A stretch of 36,740 bases of DNA from positions 1-36,740 of the forward strand of contig WQYW01000038.1 of NCBI GenBank assembly GCA_009781045.1. Direction: 5' to 3'. Below the pieces are notes generated by a model. The model saw nothing but the letters and a program-made list of their open reading frames with translations, was not told the DNA's origin and searched no databases. Below, piece by piece: positions 1 to 8,021 of this stretch. The position numbers were made by a program, and so were the translations under genes. Source of the DNA: Alphaproteobacteria bacterium (lineage in GTDB: Bacteria > Pseudomonadota > Alphaproteobacteria > Rhizobiales > Xanthobacteraceae). Position 1 is the stretch's first letter. Each line of letters opens with the position of its first letter.

Positions 1-105
1 AAAACCAAGAAATCGATAGTGAGAACTATTCGCAAAACGATTCGGGAGATCAGTGATGAGGAATGCGTGAACTTTATTCGTGATGCTGGATACGGTTCCA
101 TGTGA
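1..105 (+). pseudogene. IS630-family transposase, C-terminal end only (cut by window edge)
   Basis: Reading frame 1 is open from the first base to a TGA at 103-105 and gives 34 residues. The stretch ending in DEECVNFIRDAGYGSM resembles the end of IS630-type DDE transposases, where a helix of the form (T/D)xxECxNYFxxAGY closes the protein. The rest lies outside the window, so completeness cannot be judged. It sits beside the restriction-modification genes and suggests a mobile-element boundary there. No terminal inverted repeat was convincingly identified in the 123 bp before the next gene. The match rests on a short C-terminal motif and is moderate. Confidence 0.55.
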
Positions 106-228
106 CCGGAAACCGCTCTAATCCACGTCACCCTCAGCGCGGCCATACACAGAATCGCACTCAGCGCGTCCGAAACGCGGGCACGCCCCGTGCGACTGCA
201 CAACCGAAATGAAAAACGATCCACTTAA

Positions 229-741
229 TCATTCTCGCAGGTCTCTTTCTCCTCGCGCGGGAACACTGCCGTAAAGCAGCCTCCCATGCTTCACCACGAA
301 ATCAAGTGGAATCTTGGGATTGTTAATGTCTTTGCCTGTTTCATTCCACTTCTGCTCCCATTTGCTGAACAACGGCTCAAGCTCGCCTGGCTCTAACAGA
401 TAAATGGAGATAAGCTCGATATTACTATAGACAGCAAAGATCCAATCAACCAACCGATACTTCGCAATAATGGTCGGGTTCAAGTGATGGTGCGTCGTCA
501 CCTGCCTTTGGAGGTCAATATTAACCGACTTTAGCTCATACTGTCTGCCAGTCTCATCCCTCGCATCGTTTCCCTCACGTCCAGGCAACACGACCAAGCC
601 CAAGGTCAAAACGACCTGAAGCAACTTCCCTCCGTTATCTTGAAAAATATCTCTTATGCCATGCTTCACCGCGAGCTTCTGATATTCTCTCACCGCCGGA
701 AACAACTTATCAAGAACCGCCTTATCCGCATGTGGGGTCAT
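229..741 (-). CDS. pvuIIR: PvuII-like type II restriction endonuclease
   Basis: This is predicted to cut unmodified CAGCTG DNA. The 170-residue product matches R.PvuII (157 residues) along most of its length. Shared blocks include [23 protein letters not shown], YELKSxNIDL, a THHH-NP-IIAKYR block and KDINNPKIP. The catalytic Asp, Glu and Lys fall at D59, E69 and K71, and the histidine cluster at 84-86. An in-frame GTG at 750 exists. I prefer the ATG at 741 because it overlaps the controller stop codon (TGATG), has a GAGGGG ribosome site about nine bases upstream, and matches the start of R.PvuII. The overlap implies coupling to the controller gene, as in PvuII. GC is clearly lower than in the core genes, suggesting transfer. 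Specificity is inferred from homology. Confidence 0.93.
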   Translation of the reverse strand: MTPHADKAVLDKLFPAVREYQKLAVKHGIRDIFQDNGGKLLQVVLTLGLVVLPGREGNDARDETGRQYELKSVNIDLQRQVTTHHHLNPTIIAKYRLVDWIFAVYSNIELISIYLLEPGELEPLFSKWEQKWNETGKDINNPKIPLDFVVKHGRLLYGSVPARGERDLRE

Positions 742-971
742 CACCGCCACCCCTCAAAAAGCGACGCAATATCGCAACCGAGGGCACGCGCAATTTTGTC
801 TATATTGTCCACCGAAACATTTCGCTCCGCCCGTTCAATTGCGCCAACATAGGTACGATGAAGCCCAGCTTCGTCCGCCAACCCCTCTTGGCTCATGCCT
901 AAAACAGCTCGCATCTGGCGAATGTTCTTCGCCAGCACCACACGGACGTTACCCGAATCAGCCCTCTTCAT
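741..971 (-). CDS. pvuIIC: Restriction-modification controller (C) protein
   Basis: This is a 76-residue helix-turn-helix regulator of the C-protein family, which delays endonuclease expression until the DNA has been methylated. The HTH spans roughly residues 13-70, with the [20 protein letters not shown] core typical of XRE-type C proteins and the conserved [16 protein letters not shown] helix. Length and position match C.PvuII: directly upstream of and overlapping the endonuclease gene, and divergent from the methyltransferase. It probably dimerises and binds the C-box at about 994-1019, activating its own operon and then repressing at high level. That regulatory loop is family knowledge and is not shown by this sequence. 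Confidence 0.9.
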   Translation of the reverse strand: MKRADSGNVRVVLAKNIRQMRAVLGMSQEGLADEAGLHRTYVGAIERAERNVSVDNIDKIARALGCDIASLFEGWR

Positions 972-993
972 GCATCCATAATTGTGCCTTGAC

Positions 994-1019
994 GACGATA
1001 CGGCGACAGCCTATAAGTA
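994..1019. promoter_or_regulatory. Candidate C-box operator pair
   Basis: Two 11-bp imperfect palindromes (GACGATACGGC at 994-1004, GCCTATAAGTA at 1009-1019) are separated by GACA. This 11-4-11 layout, with TAT/ATA centres, resembles C-protein operators of the GACTnnnAGTC type. It lies between the divergent controller and methyltransferase starts, where the PvuII operator lies. The half-sites deviate from the canonical GACT/AGTC, so binding is an inference. Confidence 0.5.
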
Positions 1020-1051
1020 GCATCCGTGATTCGGCTCACATTGAGGGCAAC

Positions 1052-2035
1052 ATGCGGCCAGCCTATATGACCCAGCAAGGGGAGGCTTTTTGCGGTGACG
1101 CCATCGAGTTGCTTGCCAAATGCAACGACAACTCTGTAAACTTGGTCTTTACGAGCCCCCCGTTCGCGCTCCAACGCAAGAAAGAATACGGAAATAGGGA
1201 TCAGCACGAATACATTGACTGGCTTCTGCAATTCGCAGCGATCGTTTTCAGAAAATTGAAAGACGACGGCAGCTTTGTCCTCGACCTCGGCGGCGCGTAT
1301 CAGAAGGGTGTGCCGGCACGAAGCCTCTATAATTTTCGTATCCCAATCCGTTTCTGCGATGACATCGGTTTTTTCCTCGCCGAAGACTTCTACTGGTACA
1401 ATCCGTCAAAACTCCCATCTCCAATCGAGTGGGTAAATAAGCGAAAGCTACGCGCAAAAGATTCCGTCAACACCGTTTGGTGGTTTAGCAAGACCGAGTG
1501 GCCGAAAGCTGATGTAACGAACGTTCTGGCACCATACAGCGACCGAATGAAAAGGTTATTGAAGGACCCTGACGCTTTCTACTCGCCAAAACTGCGGCCG
1601 AGCGGTCATGACATTGGCACCGGATTCGGCAAGGATAACGGCGGTGCTATCCCATCAAATCTCCTGCAGATACCAAACACAGATAGCAACGGTGTCTATT
1701 TACGCGGCTGCAAGAGCGTTGGCGTAAAGGGCCACCCCGCACGATTTCCAGCGAAATTACCGGAATTTTTTATCAAATTTCTTACTGACCCAGGCGACCT
1801 CGTAGTCGACATTTTTGCTGGCTCCAACACCACAGGAGAGGCCGCTCAGGCATTAAACCGGCGGTGGTTGGCCTTTGAGCTGGTCCGTGAATACCTCGCC
1901 GCGTCCGCGTTCCGTTTTATGGACAGCGCAACAGATCAGGAATTGGCCTCAGTCCACAACCAAATTCTGGCGGGCAAAACAGTCAATCTGTCAAAGTTCC
2001 AAATGCGGCTTCCGCTCAACGACGTTGCGGAATAG
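1052..2035 (+). CDS. pvuIIM: PvuII-like N4-cytosine DNA methyltransferase
   Basis: This 327-residue product is predicted to methylate the inner cytosine of CAGCTG and so protect host DNA. It follows M.PvuII closely: CGDAIELL near residue 14, the catalytic SPPF motif at 35-38 followed by ALQRKKEYGNRDQHEY, the KLPSPIEWVNKRK block, NTVWWFSKTEWPKAD, RPSGHDIG, HPARFPAKLPEFFI and a FAGSNTTG AdoMet motif near residue 255. The order SPPF before FxGS is that of the beta class. The open frame extends upstream to 839, but I choose ATG 1052. It has GAGGG just upstream, and homology begins here. An ATG at 1067 is an alternative. Its 3' end overlaps a phage-like frame on the other strand. It is low in GC like the rest of the cassette. 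Confidence 0.92.
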   Translation: MRPAYMTQQGEAFCGDAIELLAKCNDNSVNLVFTSPPFALQRKKEYGNRDQHEYIDWLLQFAAIVFRKLKDDGSFVLDLGGAYQKGVPARSLYNFRIPIRFCDDIGFFLAEDFYWYNPSKLPSPIEWVNKRKLRAKDSVNTVWWFSKTEWPKADVTNVLAPYSDRMKRLLKDPDAFYSPKLRPSGHDIGTGFGKDNGGAIPSNLLQIPNTDSNGVYLRGCKSVGVKGHPARFPAKLPEFFIKFLTDPGDLVVDIFAGSNTTGEAAQALNRRWLAFELVREYLAASAFRFMDSATDQELASVHNQILAGKTVNLSKFQMRLPLNDVAE

Positions 2036-2290
2036 AGCGAAGAACAAAGAACGAAACGACTTCCGGGTCATTTTTCCTTCTCCCAGGCAGCGCCTGAAAG
2101 GGCCTTGGAGCTTCGTACTCGCTTCGGTATTGGCTATATCAGCTTGTACTTTCTTATCCTTTAGCGGATCGTTCATTTCCTGCCGCATCTTTTCGTTCTG
2201 CGTGTTCTTGTAATTCACGTCAGATACAGCACGGCTCATCGCGGTGAACGACTTTACGAACGCATCCGCGTCCAGTGCGAAAGACCCCAT
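1991..2290 (-). pseudogene. Possible phage virion protein remnant, truncated at the R-M cassette
   Basis: From ATG 2290 the frame begins with MGSFALDADAFVKSF, followed by a polar, helical stretch rich in Asn, Glu, Lys and Met that looks like small phage internal or tail proteins. After about residue 62 (near 2105) the character changes to a basic, unrelated tail that runs antisense into the end of the methyltransferase gene. A simple reading is that cassette insertion cut the gene near 2040-2110. The partner remnant at 2823-3243 has the same strand. I recall no firm family name, and the gene could be an intact unknown. Confidence 0.3.
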
Positions 2291-2473
2291 CGAAAACTCC
2301 CCAACGCCTCGCCGAGCCAGCAGATCGCCACAGGGGGAGTCTATGGCGCTGCGGTAACACCGTGGTCTCAATCGCTTGATTTTTGCGGGATTTTTGGTTC
2401 CGAGGGGCTTGACCGGCTGCCCGTAACGCCCCTAAGAGCGAAGTGATACCGGGATGTTACTCAGGAAGATATG

Positions 2474-2782
2474 ATGTTCCGAGAAAGTTTCGCCGCCCGC
2501 GTCATTGCTCTGCTTGGAGCGATCGCGGTAATCGCCGTGATCATCGTCTTTTTCGCCACTACAAAGGAACAGCATGCGAGAGCGCTGGCGTGGGTGTTGC
2601 TGTTTGTGGTCCTCTTTTTCCCTGCGATTCTGCTCGGTGCTATCGCGGGGTGGCTGTCCTACAGCCGCCGAGCCGGCGTCAGTATTGGCGCAGCCTTCAT
2701 TATCCTTGAAATCGCTATCATGCAGGCGATTGTCCTGGATGCCGCAGGCAATGAGCACGCAAGGCAAGCCTTGGCGGTTTAA
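2474..2782 (+). CDS. Small integral membrane protein, function unknown
   Basis: The 102-residue product is highly hydrophobic, with three likely membrane segments: about residues 10-28 (VIALLGAIAVIAVIIVFF), 38-58 (LAWVLLFVVLFFPAILLGAI) and 68-90. Charged residues cluster in the short loops. Two adjacent ATGs occur at 2471 and 2474. The second is better spaced from the AGGAAG ribosome site at 2463-2468. It lies between two phage-like remnants on the opposite strand, so it may be a prophage membrane or lysis-associated gene. That is only suggested by position, and no family was recognised. Confidence 0.5.
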   Translation: MFRESFAARVIALLGAIAVIAVIIVFFATTKEQHARALAWVLLFVVLFFPAILLGAIAGWLSYSRRAGVSIGAAFIILEIAIMQAIVLDAAGNEHARQALAV

Positions 2783-2822
2783 CCTCTTTTGTAGACATCG
2801 CCACTGACACATTTATGGGGCG

Positions 2823-3243
2823 CTAACCCATCGGAATAGCGCTTTGCAGCCCGACTTGCGGTTTGGCGCCTGCACGCTGCTGCTCAGCCTGTGCCTTCTC
2901 AATCAATCCCTGGAAGAACTTCTGCCCGTACCGCTCCACCGCCGCCCGGGGCATAATAAATAATAAACTCCCCGGCATTGAGCCGCGCCGGCACATCGTC
3001 GGTGATCGCGCCGTTTGAGGGGCTCGCCCCCATCGGCACTGCGCCCGCGTTCTGCGGCGCACCACCAACCGCTGGCACTGCCCCGCCATCGGCGAAACCG
3101 AACAGCTTGCCGCCGATCGAGTTCGTGGGCATCCCCATGAAGCCCATCCCCGCGCCGGCAATGGAGCCGAGCGCGCTGCCCCAGCCCGAGCCTTTGTCGG
3201 CGGCGGTCTGGGCGTTGAACGCGCCGATCTGGTTGGCAGGCAT
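2823..3243 (-). pseudogene. Phage tail/virion protein, frameshifted
   Basis: Read from ATG 3243, the frame gives MPANQIGAFNAQTAADKG, a Gly-rich segment, ADGGAVPAVGGAP and DDVPARLNAGEFII. This series is typical of a family of tailed-phage virion proteins, where it continues as GEFVIP(K/R)xxVxxYGxKFxQxLIxKAQ. Here the continuation (AVERYGQKFFQGLIEKAQAE... ending IPMG) is present but in another frame, ending at 2823. The shift maps to an exact 7-bp tandem duplication at 2953-2966. Removing one copy restores GEFIMPRAAVERYG. The gene is therefore a recently broken prophage relic. Whether coding once extended upstream of 3243 cannot be told. Confidence 0.7.
2953..2966. repeat. Exact 7-bp tandem duplication (ATAATAA x2) causing a frameshift
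   Basis: ATAATAA occurs twice head to tail. On the minus strand this is TTATTAT twice, inside the phage-like gene. Seven extra bases shift the frame exactly where the two homologous segments change frame. Slipped-strand replication is the likely origin. Confidence 0.85.
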
Positions 3244-3734
3244 GGGCCTGGTTCCTGGTTCTGCCGTCGCAGCCTCTCCGGAAAATTCTGCGCTCCGATA
3301 CAATGACATCCGACGTCTGTCGAAACACACGCCTGTACGACCCTGCAGGCGACCCAACCACATCCTGAACAATGATCGCCTCGCTAGAGGCGGCAGACAT
3401 CCAATCCACAATCCACATCGGAGACCTCATGGCGGCAGCTTTTCCCCGATCAATCACTGCGGGCTGGCACCGGTGCCCAGAATCCAGCACCCCACCCGAC
3501 GGCGGCGCAGACATCCTGGCTGTCTCCCGGAAAACCCGACGCGCGGCCTCCATATCCGTGTGTATCGGTGCGATGTCTTCAACAGCAGAGTTCGCAGGCG
3601 GAGAAAATGCATCCTCTCGGGAAGCTCCCGACCGCTGCGGAAGGGGACGAGACACCGCCATCGCTGACCAAAAGCTCCACAGAGCGACTGGATAGGATCT
3701 TTTCAAAGACCCATTTTCAGGATAGCTGAGAAAT
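3244..3734. other. 491 bp without a supportable gene
   Basis: Open frames occur on both strands, but their products are Arg- and Pro-rich shadows with no motif I recognise. It may be eroded prophage DNA linking the broken virion gene and the methyltransferases. Confidence 0.4.
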
Positions 3735-4577
3735 ATGGCTGATCCTCGCACCCGGCAGAAAGAGTCCAACAGCCCCGCCCCGCTTCCACGCGTTGCCGGA
3801 GGGTTCCAGAGCATCCTCGCCGACCCGCCGTGGCGGTTTACCAACCGCACCGGGAAAGTTGCCCCGGAGCACCGCCGCCTGGATCGATATGCAACGATGT
3901 CGCTCGACGAGATCAAAGCGCTCCCGATATCCCAGGCGGCCGCAAAGAACGCTCACCTTTACCTCTGGGTTCCAAATGCGTTGCTGGAAGACGGCCTCGA
4001 CGTGATGCGGGCATGGAATTTTCGCTATGTATCGAACATCGTCTGGGCAAAGCGCCGCAAAGACGGCGGACCAGACGGCCGCGGCGTCGGCTTCTATTTC
4101 CGCAACGTCACCGAGCTGCTCCTGTTTGGCGTCAAAGGGTCGATGCGGACCCTGAAACCCGGGCGGTCACAGGTCAATATGATTGAGACCCGCAAACGCG
4201 AACATTCCCGCAAGCCGGATGAGCAATACGATCTGATTCAGGCATGTTCGCCAGGTCCGTACCTCGAACTGTTCGCCCGCTACCCACACCCCGGCTGGAC
4301 CGTCTGGGGCGACGAATCACCCGAAGACACGACGCCCCGCGGCCGCGTGCACAAGGGCTACGCCGGCGGCCCGATGCTTCCGACGCTGCTGCCAAACACC
4401 CACTTGACCGGCCCTGCCCCCGAAGCCATTGCAGCCGCAGTGAAGCGCCATTACACACAGGGCAGGAGCGTTCGTGAAATCGCCGCAGAGACCGGATATT
4501 CCATTCAGCGTGTCAGGTCGCTTTTGTCCCTGGCCGAAACAGCAATGCGGCGGCGCGGACGAAGAGGCTCGACCTGA
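3735..4577 (+). CDS. MT-A70 family DNA (adenine-N6) methyltransferase with C-terminal helix-turn-helix
   Basis: This 280-residue product is a probable AdoMet-dependent adenine methyltransferase. The catalytic DPPW motif is at residues 30-33 in FQSILADPPW. It is followed by YATMSLDEIKALP, HLYLWVPNALL, VWAKRR, a GVGFYFRNVTELLLFG segment, HSRKPDEQYDLIQ and YLELFARYPHPGWTVWGDE, which together are the normal MT-A70 series. Residues about 220-262 (VKRHYTQGRSVREIAAETGYSIQRVRSLL) form an added helix-turn-helix. No restriction partner is adjacent, so it is an orphan methylase, often phage-derived. ATG 3735 is used. The ribosome site is weak. A second methyltransferase follows 269 bp downstream on the same strand. 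Confidence 0.88.
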   Translation: MADPRTRQKESNSPAPLPRVAGGFQSILADPPWRFTNRTGKVAPEHRRLDRYATMSLDEIKALPISQAAAKNAHLYLWVPNALLEDGLDVMRAWNFRYVSNIVWAKRRKDGGPDGRGVGFYFRNVTELLLFGVKGSMRTLKPGRSQVNMIETRKREHSRKPDEQYDLIQACSPGPYLELFARYPHPGWTVWGDESPEDTTPRGRVHKGYAGGPMLPTLLPNTHLTGPAPEAIAAAVKRHYTQGRSVREIAAETGYSIQRVRSLLSLAETAMRRRGRRGST

Positions 4578-4846
4578 CGACGGGGCGGTCCAATTCCACG
4601 TTTTCTCACCTGTGGCTGCAACCTTCTGCCGGGCTCGCTCATCCCACATCGGCAGAATCCTTTCCTGCCCCGCACCGCAAGCCCCCGGGACGACAGCGGA
4701 CAGGCGATGACGGAAATGCGCGGAAGACCTGAGACGGCGCGGAAGAACACGGGTCGGGTTGCCCGCCCCCTCGGTTTGATCCCCGCTGAAGCTGAACGTG
4801 CCCCGAAATCTCTCCGCGCAATACCTGCGCAGCTGATCCCTGGGGG

Positions 4847-5779
4847 ATGAACCGAGCCATGCCCGCCGTCGAGTCCCTTGCCTTTCACTACAGACACAAA
4901 AGCATCGGCAAATCCCTGTTGATCCAAGCCGATGCCTTCGACTGGCTTTCCGGCCTTCCGCCGGAAAGCCTTGACGGCATGGTTTTCGATCCCCCCTATG
5001 GTGTCAAGGAATACAAGCCGGAGCAGATTGAGAAAATGCGCGCCGACGACGCCGGCATCTGGCGCATCCCGCCACATTTCGACGGTTCCCTGCGTGCACC
5101 CCTGCCGCGTTTCACTGCGCTCAATGACGCCGAGCGCGAAACCCTGCGACGTTTTTTTTGCGATCTGGCAGTCACAGCCATCCCGGCGCTCAAACCCGGT
5201 GCCCACATATTCATGGCCTCCAACGCCTTCCTGTCGCAGCTTGTCTTCGGGGCCATGGTGGAGGGAGGGCTTGAGTTCCGCACCGAAGTGATCCGGCTGG
5301 TGCAGACGCTGCGCGGCGGCGACAGACCGAAGCTCGGAGAGAAGGAATTCCCGGGCGTCTGTTCCCTGCCCCGCGGCGGCTATGAGCCCTGGGGCGTCTT
5401 TCGCAAGGCACTGCCGCCAAAAATGACGGTGCGGGAATGCCTGAAAATCTACGGCACCGGAGCGCTCCGACGACGTGCCGACGGCAACCCGTTCTGCGAT
5501 GTGATCCCAAGTGAACGCACGCCAAAACGCGAGAAAGACATCGCACCGCATCCAAGTCTCAAGCCTCAGTCGATCCTGCGCCAACTGGTGCGGGCCGTCC
5601 TGCCGCTGGGAAAGGGCGTGATTGCCGACCCGTTCATGGGATCGGGCTCGACGGTGGCCGCCGCAGAAGCCCTCGGATATCGCTCCATCGGCGTCGAGCG
5701 TGACGCCGATTACTACAGGATGGCGAAACGGGCGGTGCCCGCCCTGATGGCACTGCACTCCGGTGAACCGCCAGACTGA
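4847..5779 (+). CDS. Solitary site-specific DNA methyltransferase (DPPY type)
   Basis: This 310-residue product is a beta-class amino-methyltransferase. The catalytic DPPYGV motif is at about residues 48-53 and the AdoMet-binding FMGSGST at about 262-268, followed by VAAAEALGYRSIGVERDADYY. The order catalytic motif then FxGxGST defines the class. DPPY suggests adenine-N6, though cytosine-N4 cannot be excluded. A middle block with KPGAHIFMASNAFLSQLVF and RGGDRPKLGEKEFPGVCSLPRGGYEPWGVFRK probably holds target recognition. ATG 4847 has a G-rich leader. ATG 4859 is a possible alternative. There is no cognate endonuclease nearby. With the MT-A70 gene it forms a two-methylase island beside phage relics. 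Confidence 0.85.
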   Translation: MNRAMPAVESLAFHYRHKSIGKSLLIQADAFDWLSGLPPESLDGMVFDPPYGVKEYKPEQIEKMRADDAGIWRIPPHFDGSLRAPLPRFTALNDAERETLRRFFCDLAVTAIPALKPGAHIFMASNAFLSQLVFGAMVEGGLEFRTEVIRLVQTLRGGDRPKLGEKEFPGVCSLPRGGYEPWGVFRKALPPKMTVRECLKIYGTGALRRRADGNPFCDVIPSERTPKREKDIAPHPSLKPQSILRQLVRAVLPLGKGVIADPFMGSGSTVAAAEALGYRSIGVERDADYYRMAKRAVPALMALHSGEPPD

Positions 5780-6116
5780 AAAGCCGACAGGCACCCGCGC
5801 GCAGGAAATATTCCTGATTGCGCACCGCCGGATCCAGGCCTGATCCGTTCGCTCAGAGGAATTTCACGCTGACAACAACAGCACAACCGACCAGCGGATG
5901 GCTTTGTGCAGGGAGGCTGCGCAGCCTGGAAAGCCCGGCCCGATGTCCGGATCGTCCTTCAGGCGGGCACCGCCGATGGTCTCTTTGCCGCCGCAATTGT
6001 CAGGCTGTTACAATCCGCTGTGGCGCATGGGAGTCGTGCTTTCAACATGCGGCGTAGCTGGGGCTGCCGGGTGCTCGCCACGGCACACCTGAACAGGGTT
6101 TCATCGGATCGCAGAA
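5780..6116. other. 337 bp intergenic region, nothing recognised
   Basis: No frame with a recognisable motif, RNA fold or strong terminator was found here. The open frames are short and Arg/Cys-rich. Confidence 0.4.
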
Positions 6117-6524
6117 ATGGACTGGCCTCTGCACGCCTGGACGGCAATGTGCTGCATCATCGTCGGCGGACTGGCCCTTTTCATGACGCGAAAGGCCAGG
6201 AGGGAAGAACGCGCCGCAGCGCCTGCAGCATCAAATTGCGTACGGAAATTTCCTGTCCTTGAAGGTCTGCTGGGTTGTGAACTTGGTCAGGATACCGATC
6301 TGTTCGGCGATACTCAGCCGCAGGCGATTGCGAACTGGGCGCGCCTGGCCACCCAGGAAGAAAAGGACGCACTGTTGCGCGAGATCGAAGAGGTCACGCA
6401 CGGCTCTCATCAGGAGTTCAACGATCGATCCAGTGAATTGTTCGGCCTCGAAAATGCGGATCCGGTTTTCGACATGATCCGCGCCATCACCCTCGACCTG
6501 GAATGCTATAAGCAGTACGAGTAG
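6117..6524 (+). CDS. Small membrane-anchored protein with CdiI-like C-terminal region
   Basis: The 135-residue product starts with a hydrophobic segment (about residues 7-23, HAWTAMCCIIVGGLALFM), then RKARREER as a cytoplasmic anchor, then a soluble domain. The segment FPVLEGLLGCELGQDTDLFGD and the following ATQEEKDALLREIEEV recall contact-dependent growth-inhibition immunity proteins of the FPxLxxFLGxYFHQDWDL type, but the HQDW core is not conserved. No toxin gene was seen next to it. The ribosome site is weak and the start is uncertain. The function should be taken as unknown, with an immunity-like fold as a guess. Confidence 0.4.
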   Translation: MDWPLHAWTAMCCIIVGGLALFMTRKARREERAAAPAASNCVRKFPVLEGLLGCELGQDTDLFGDTQPQAIANWARLATQEEKDALLREIEEVTHGSHQEFNDRSSELFGLENADPVFDMIRAITLDLECYKQYE

Positions 6525-7397
6525 CAGCGATTTCCGTCGAGATTTACAGCTATTTGTGTCCGCTCTTCGGATCCCCGGGCGGGTTCGGAAGCTTCATTAT
6601 TGTCTATCTGCCTGAAGAGGCAAGAAAAGTGAAACACATGCTGTTCGGCAAGCCGGCCGCCACGGCGATGGACGCGGTGCAGGCGACCCGAAATTGGAAA
6701 CGAAGCCGCTTGCAAGGCACAGCTTGCCCCCAGGCCGAAGGCCAGGAACGGCTGGCCGAACGACCGGGAACGGCCGACCCATGTGGCTCATTTCAACTTC
6801 GGTCAGTCGGTCATGGATGGCAGATTGGCAACGAGAAGGACGAGGATGGCCATGGAGTGGCGGTCGATACACGGCAGAGCCTGATCATCGCACCCTTCGC
6901 TGCGAATCGATCCTGACGAAGTGCAGCGGCCGCAAGCCTGGCGTTGCGGCCCTGCCGCGGAACACGGCATCCGCGCCATGACGTGTGCCCTCGGCCGCAT
7001 CCTCGCCCTTGATCAGCACCAGTCTTTTCCGCGAAGAAACTGCCGCCGGATGAGGGTATGCCGGCGCCCCGGGGGACTGGAGACCTGGGGACTGGAGACC
7101 TGGGGACTGGAGACCTGGGGACTGGAGACCAGGAGACCGGGTTTCATCCAGGGGGGCGGCCACGCGGGTGTGGAAACTCTTTTCGCGCGACAGCCAGGTG
7201 AGACCCGGCGCAATGCCGGCAATCCCTGTCCTTGCGACCTTGGACCTTGTGAGATGTGCCTTGGTATCGGGATAAGGGAGCAGAACCGGCTTCGGCCAAT
7301 CGGTCGGCGGAAAATCGGCCCTGGATGCTGCGGATGCGTGAGGCCCCAGGCGCCCCCGACAGGCAAGCCCGGCTGATGCAGATGCGGGGTCAGAGGT
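6525..7397. other. 873 bp without a supportable gene, containing a tandem repeat
   Basis: Long open frames exist on both strands, but their products are low in recognisable motifs and partly made of the 15-bp repeat at 7072-7131. I see no tRNA, clear terminator or promoter. Confidence 0.4.
7072..7131. repeat. 15-bp tandem repeat, four copies
   Basis: The unit GGGGACTGGAGACCT is repeated at 7072-7086, 7087-7101, 7102-7116 and 7117-7131. The first three are identical and the last differs only in its final base. The unit length is a multiple of three, which keeps frames open on both strands and makes spurious proteins (LETWG or SPGLQ repeats). The near identity points to recent expansion. Confidence 0.95.
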
Positions 7398-7757
7398 TCA
7401 GGCCGCCAGCATCCGGTTGACTTCACTGACCAGCTCGCGCAGATGCACCGGCTTCGACAGCACCCTGGCGTTCTTGGGGGCGTCTGAATCGGAATTCAGC
7501 GCCACGGCGGCAAAGCCGGTGATGAACATGATCTTCATGTCGGGGTCGAGTTCGGAGGCACGGCGGGCCAGTTCGATGCCGTCCATTTCCGGCATCACGA
7601 TGTCGGTCAGGAGCATCTCGAAGGGCTCTTCGCGCAGACGCTGATAGGCGGACTTTCCGTTGTCGTGGGAGGACACCTGAAACCCTGCGTTTTCCAGCGC
7701 CTTAACCAGGAAGCGGCGCATGTCGTTGTCGTCTTCGGCGAGCAAAATCTTGGCCAT
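7398..7757 (-). CDS. cpdR: CpdR, single-domain response regulator of ClpXP proteolysis
   Basis: This is a 119-residue stand-alone receiver domain. The acidic pair is in LLAEDDND, the phospho-acceptor is D52 in LLTDIVMPEMDG, the conserved Thr is in FITGF and the Lys is K102 in LSKPV. The sequence is nearly the standard rhizobial CpdR, including NDMRRFLVKALENAG. CpdR, phosphorylated through the CckA-ChpT relay, controls delivery of substrates such as CtrA-pathway factors to ClpXP during the cell cycle (family knowledge). It is divergent from the formylglutamate amidohydrolase. The 264-bp gap between them carries TTTAACCATG (on the minus strand, about 7784-7793), which resembles a CtrA half-site. 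ATG 7757 has no strong ribosome site. Confidence 0.95.
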   Translation of the reverse strand: MAKILLAEDDNDMRRFLVKALENAGFQVSSHDNGKSAYQRLREEPFEMLLTDIVMPEMDGIELARRASELDPDMKIMFITGFAAVALNSDSDAPKNARVLSKPVHLRELVSEVNRMLAA

Positions 7758-8021
7758 GGGAAAAGCGTCGCATCCACAAGAAACATGGTTAAACCACTAG
7801 CCCGACGGGGGGTAAATTTCGGGTGAAAAGATCCCCCCGGCTGCCAACGCTTTGTGAACCCGATCGGCCTACGAATCAATCGACCGTGCGCTTTTCAGTT
7901 AAGTCGGGTTCATTTCAATGTTTCTGTTGGCGGAACAGCGGGGATTCCGCGACAATGGATGTGGACAGGGCCCTTTCGGGGCAGCCCGGTTGCGAGCGGT
8001 GTTTACGAAAGACCCAAGACA

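Noticed and set aside
839..1051. Upstream extension of the PvuII-like methyltransferase frame
   Set aside because: It overlaps the controller gene antisense and lacks homology. ATG 1052 has a good ribosome site and family alignment.
2903..3916. 337-codon minus-strand frame
   Set aside because: It is very Arg-rich, overlaps the start of the MT-A70 gene and runs out of frame across the recognised virion-like coding sequence.
7013..7426. 137-codon minus-strand frame through the 15-bp repeat
   Set aside because: It is kept open by the repeat's length of five codons, has no recognisable domain and overlaps the end of cpdR.
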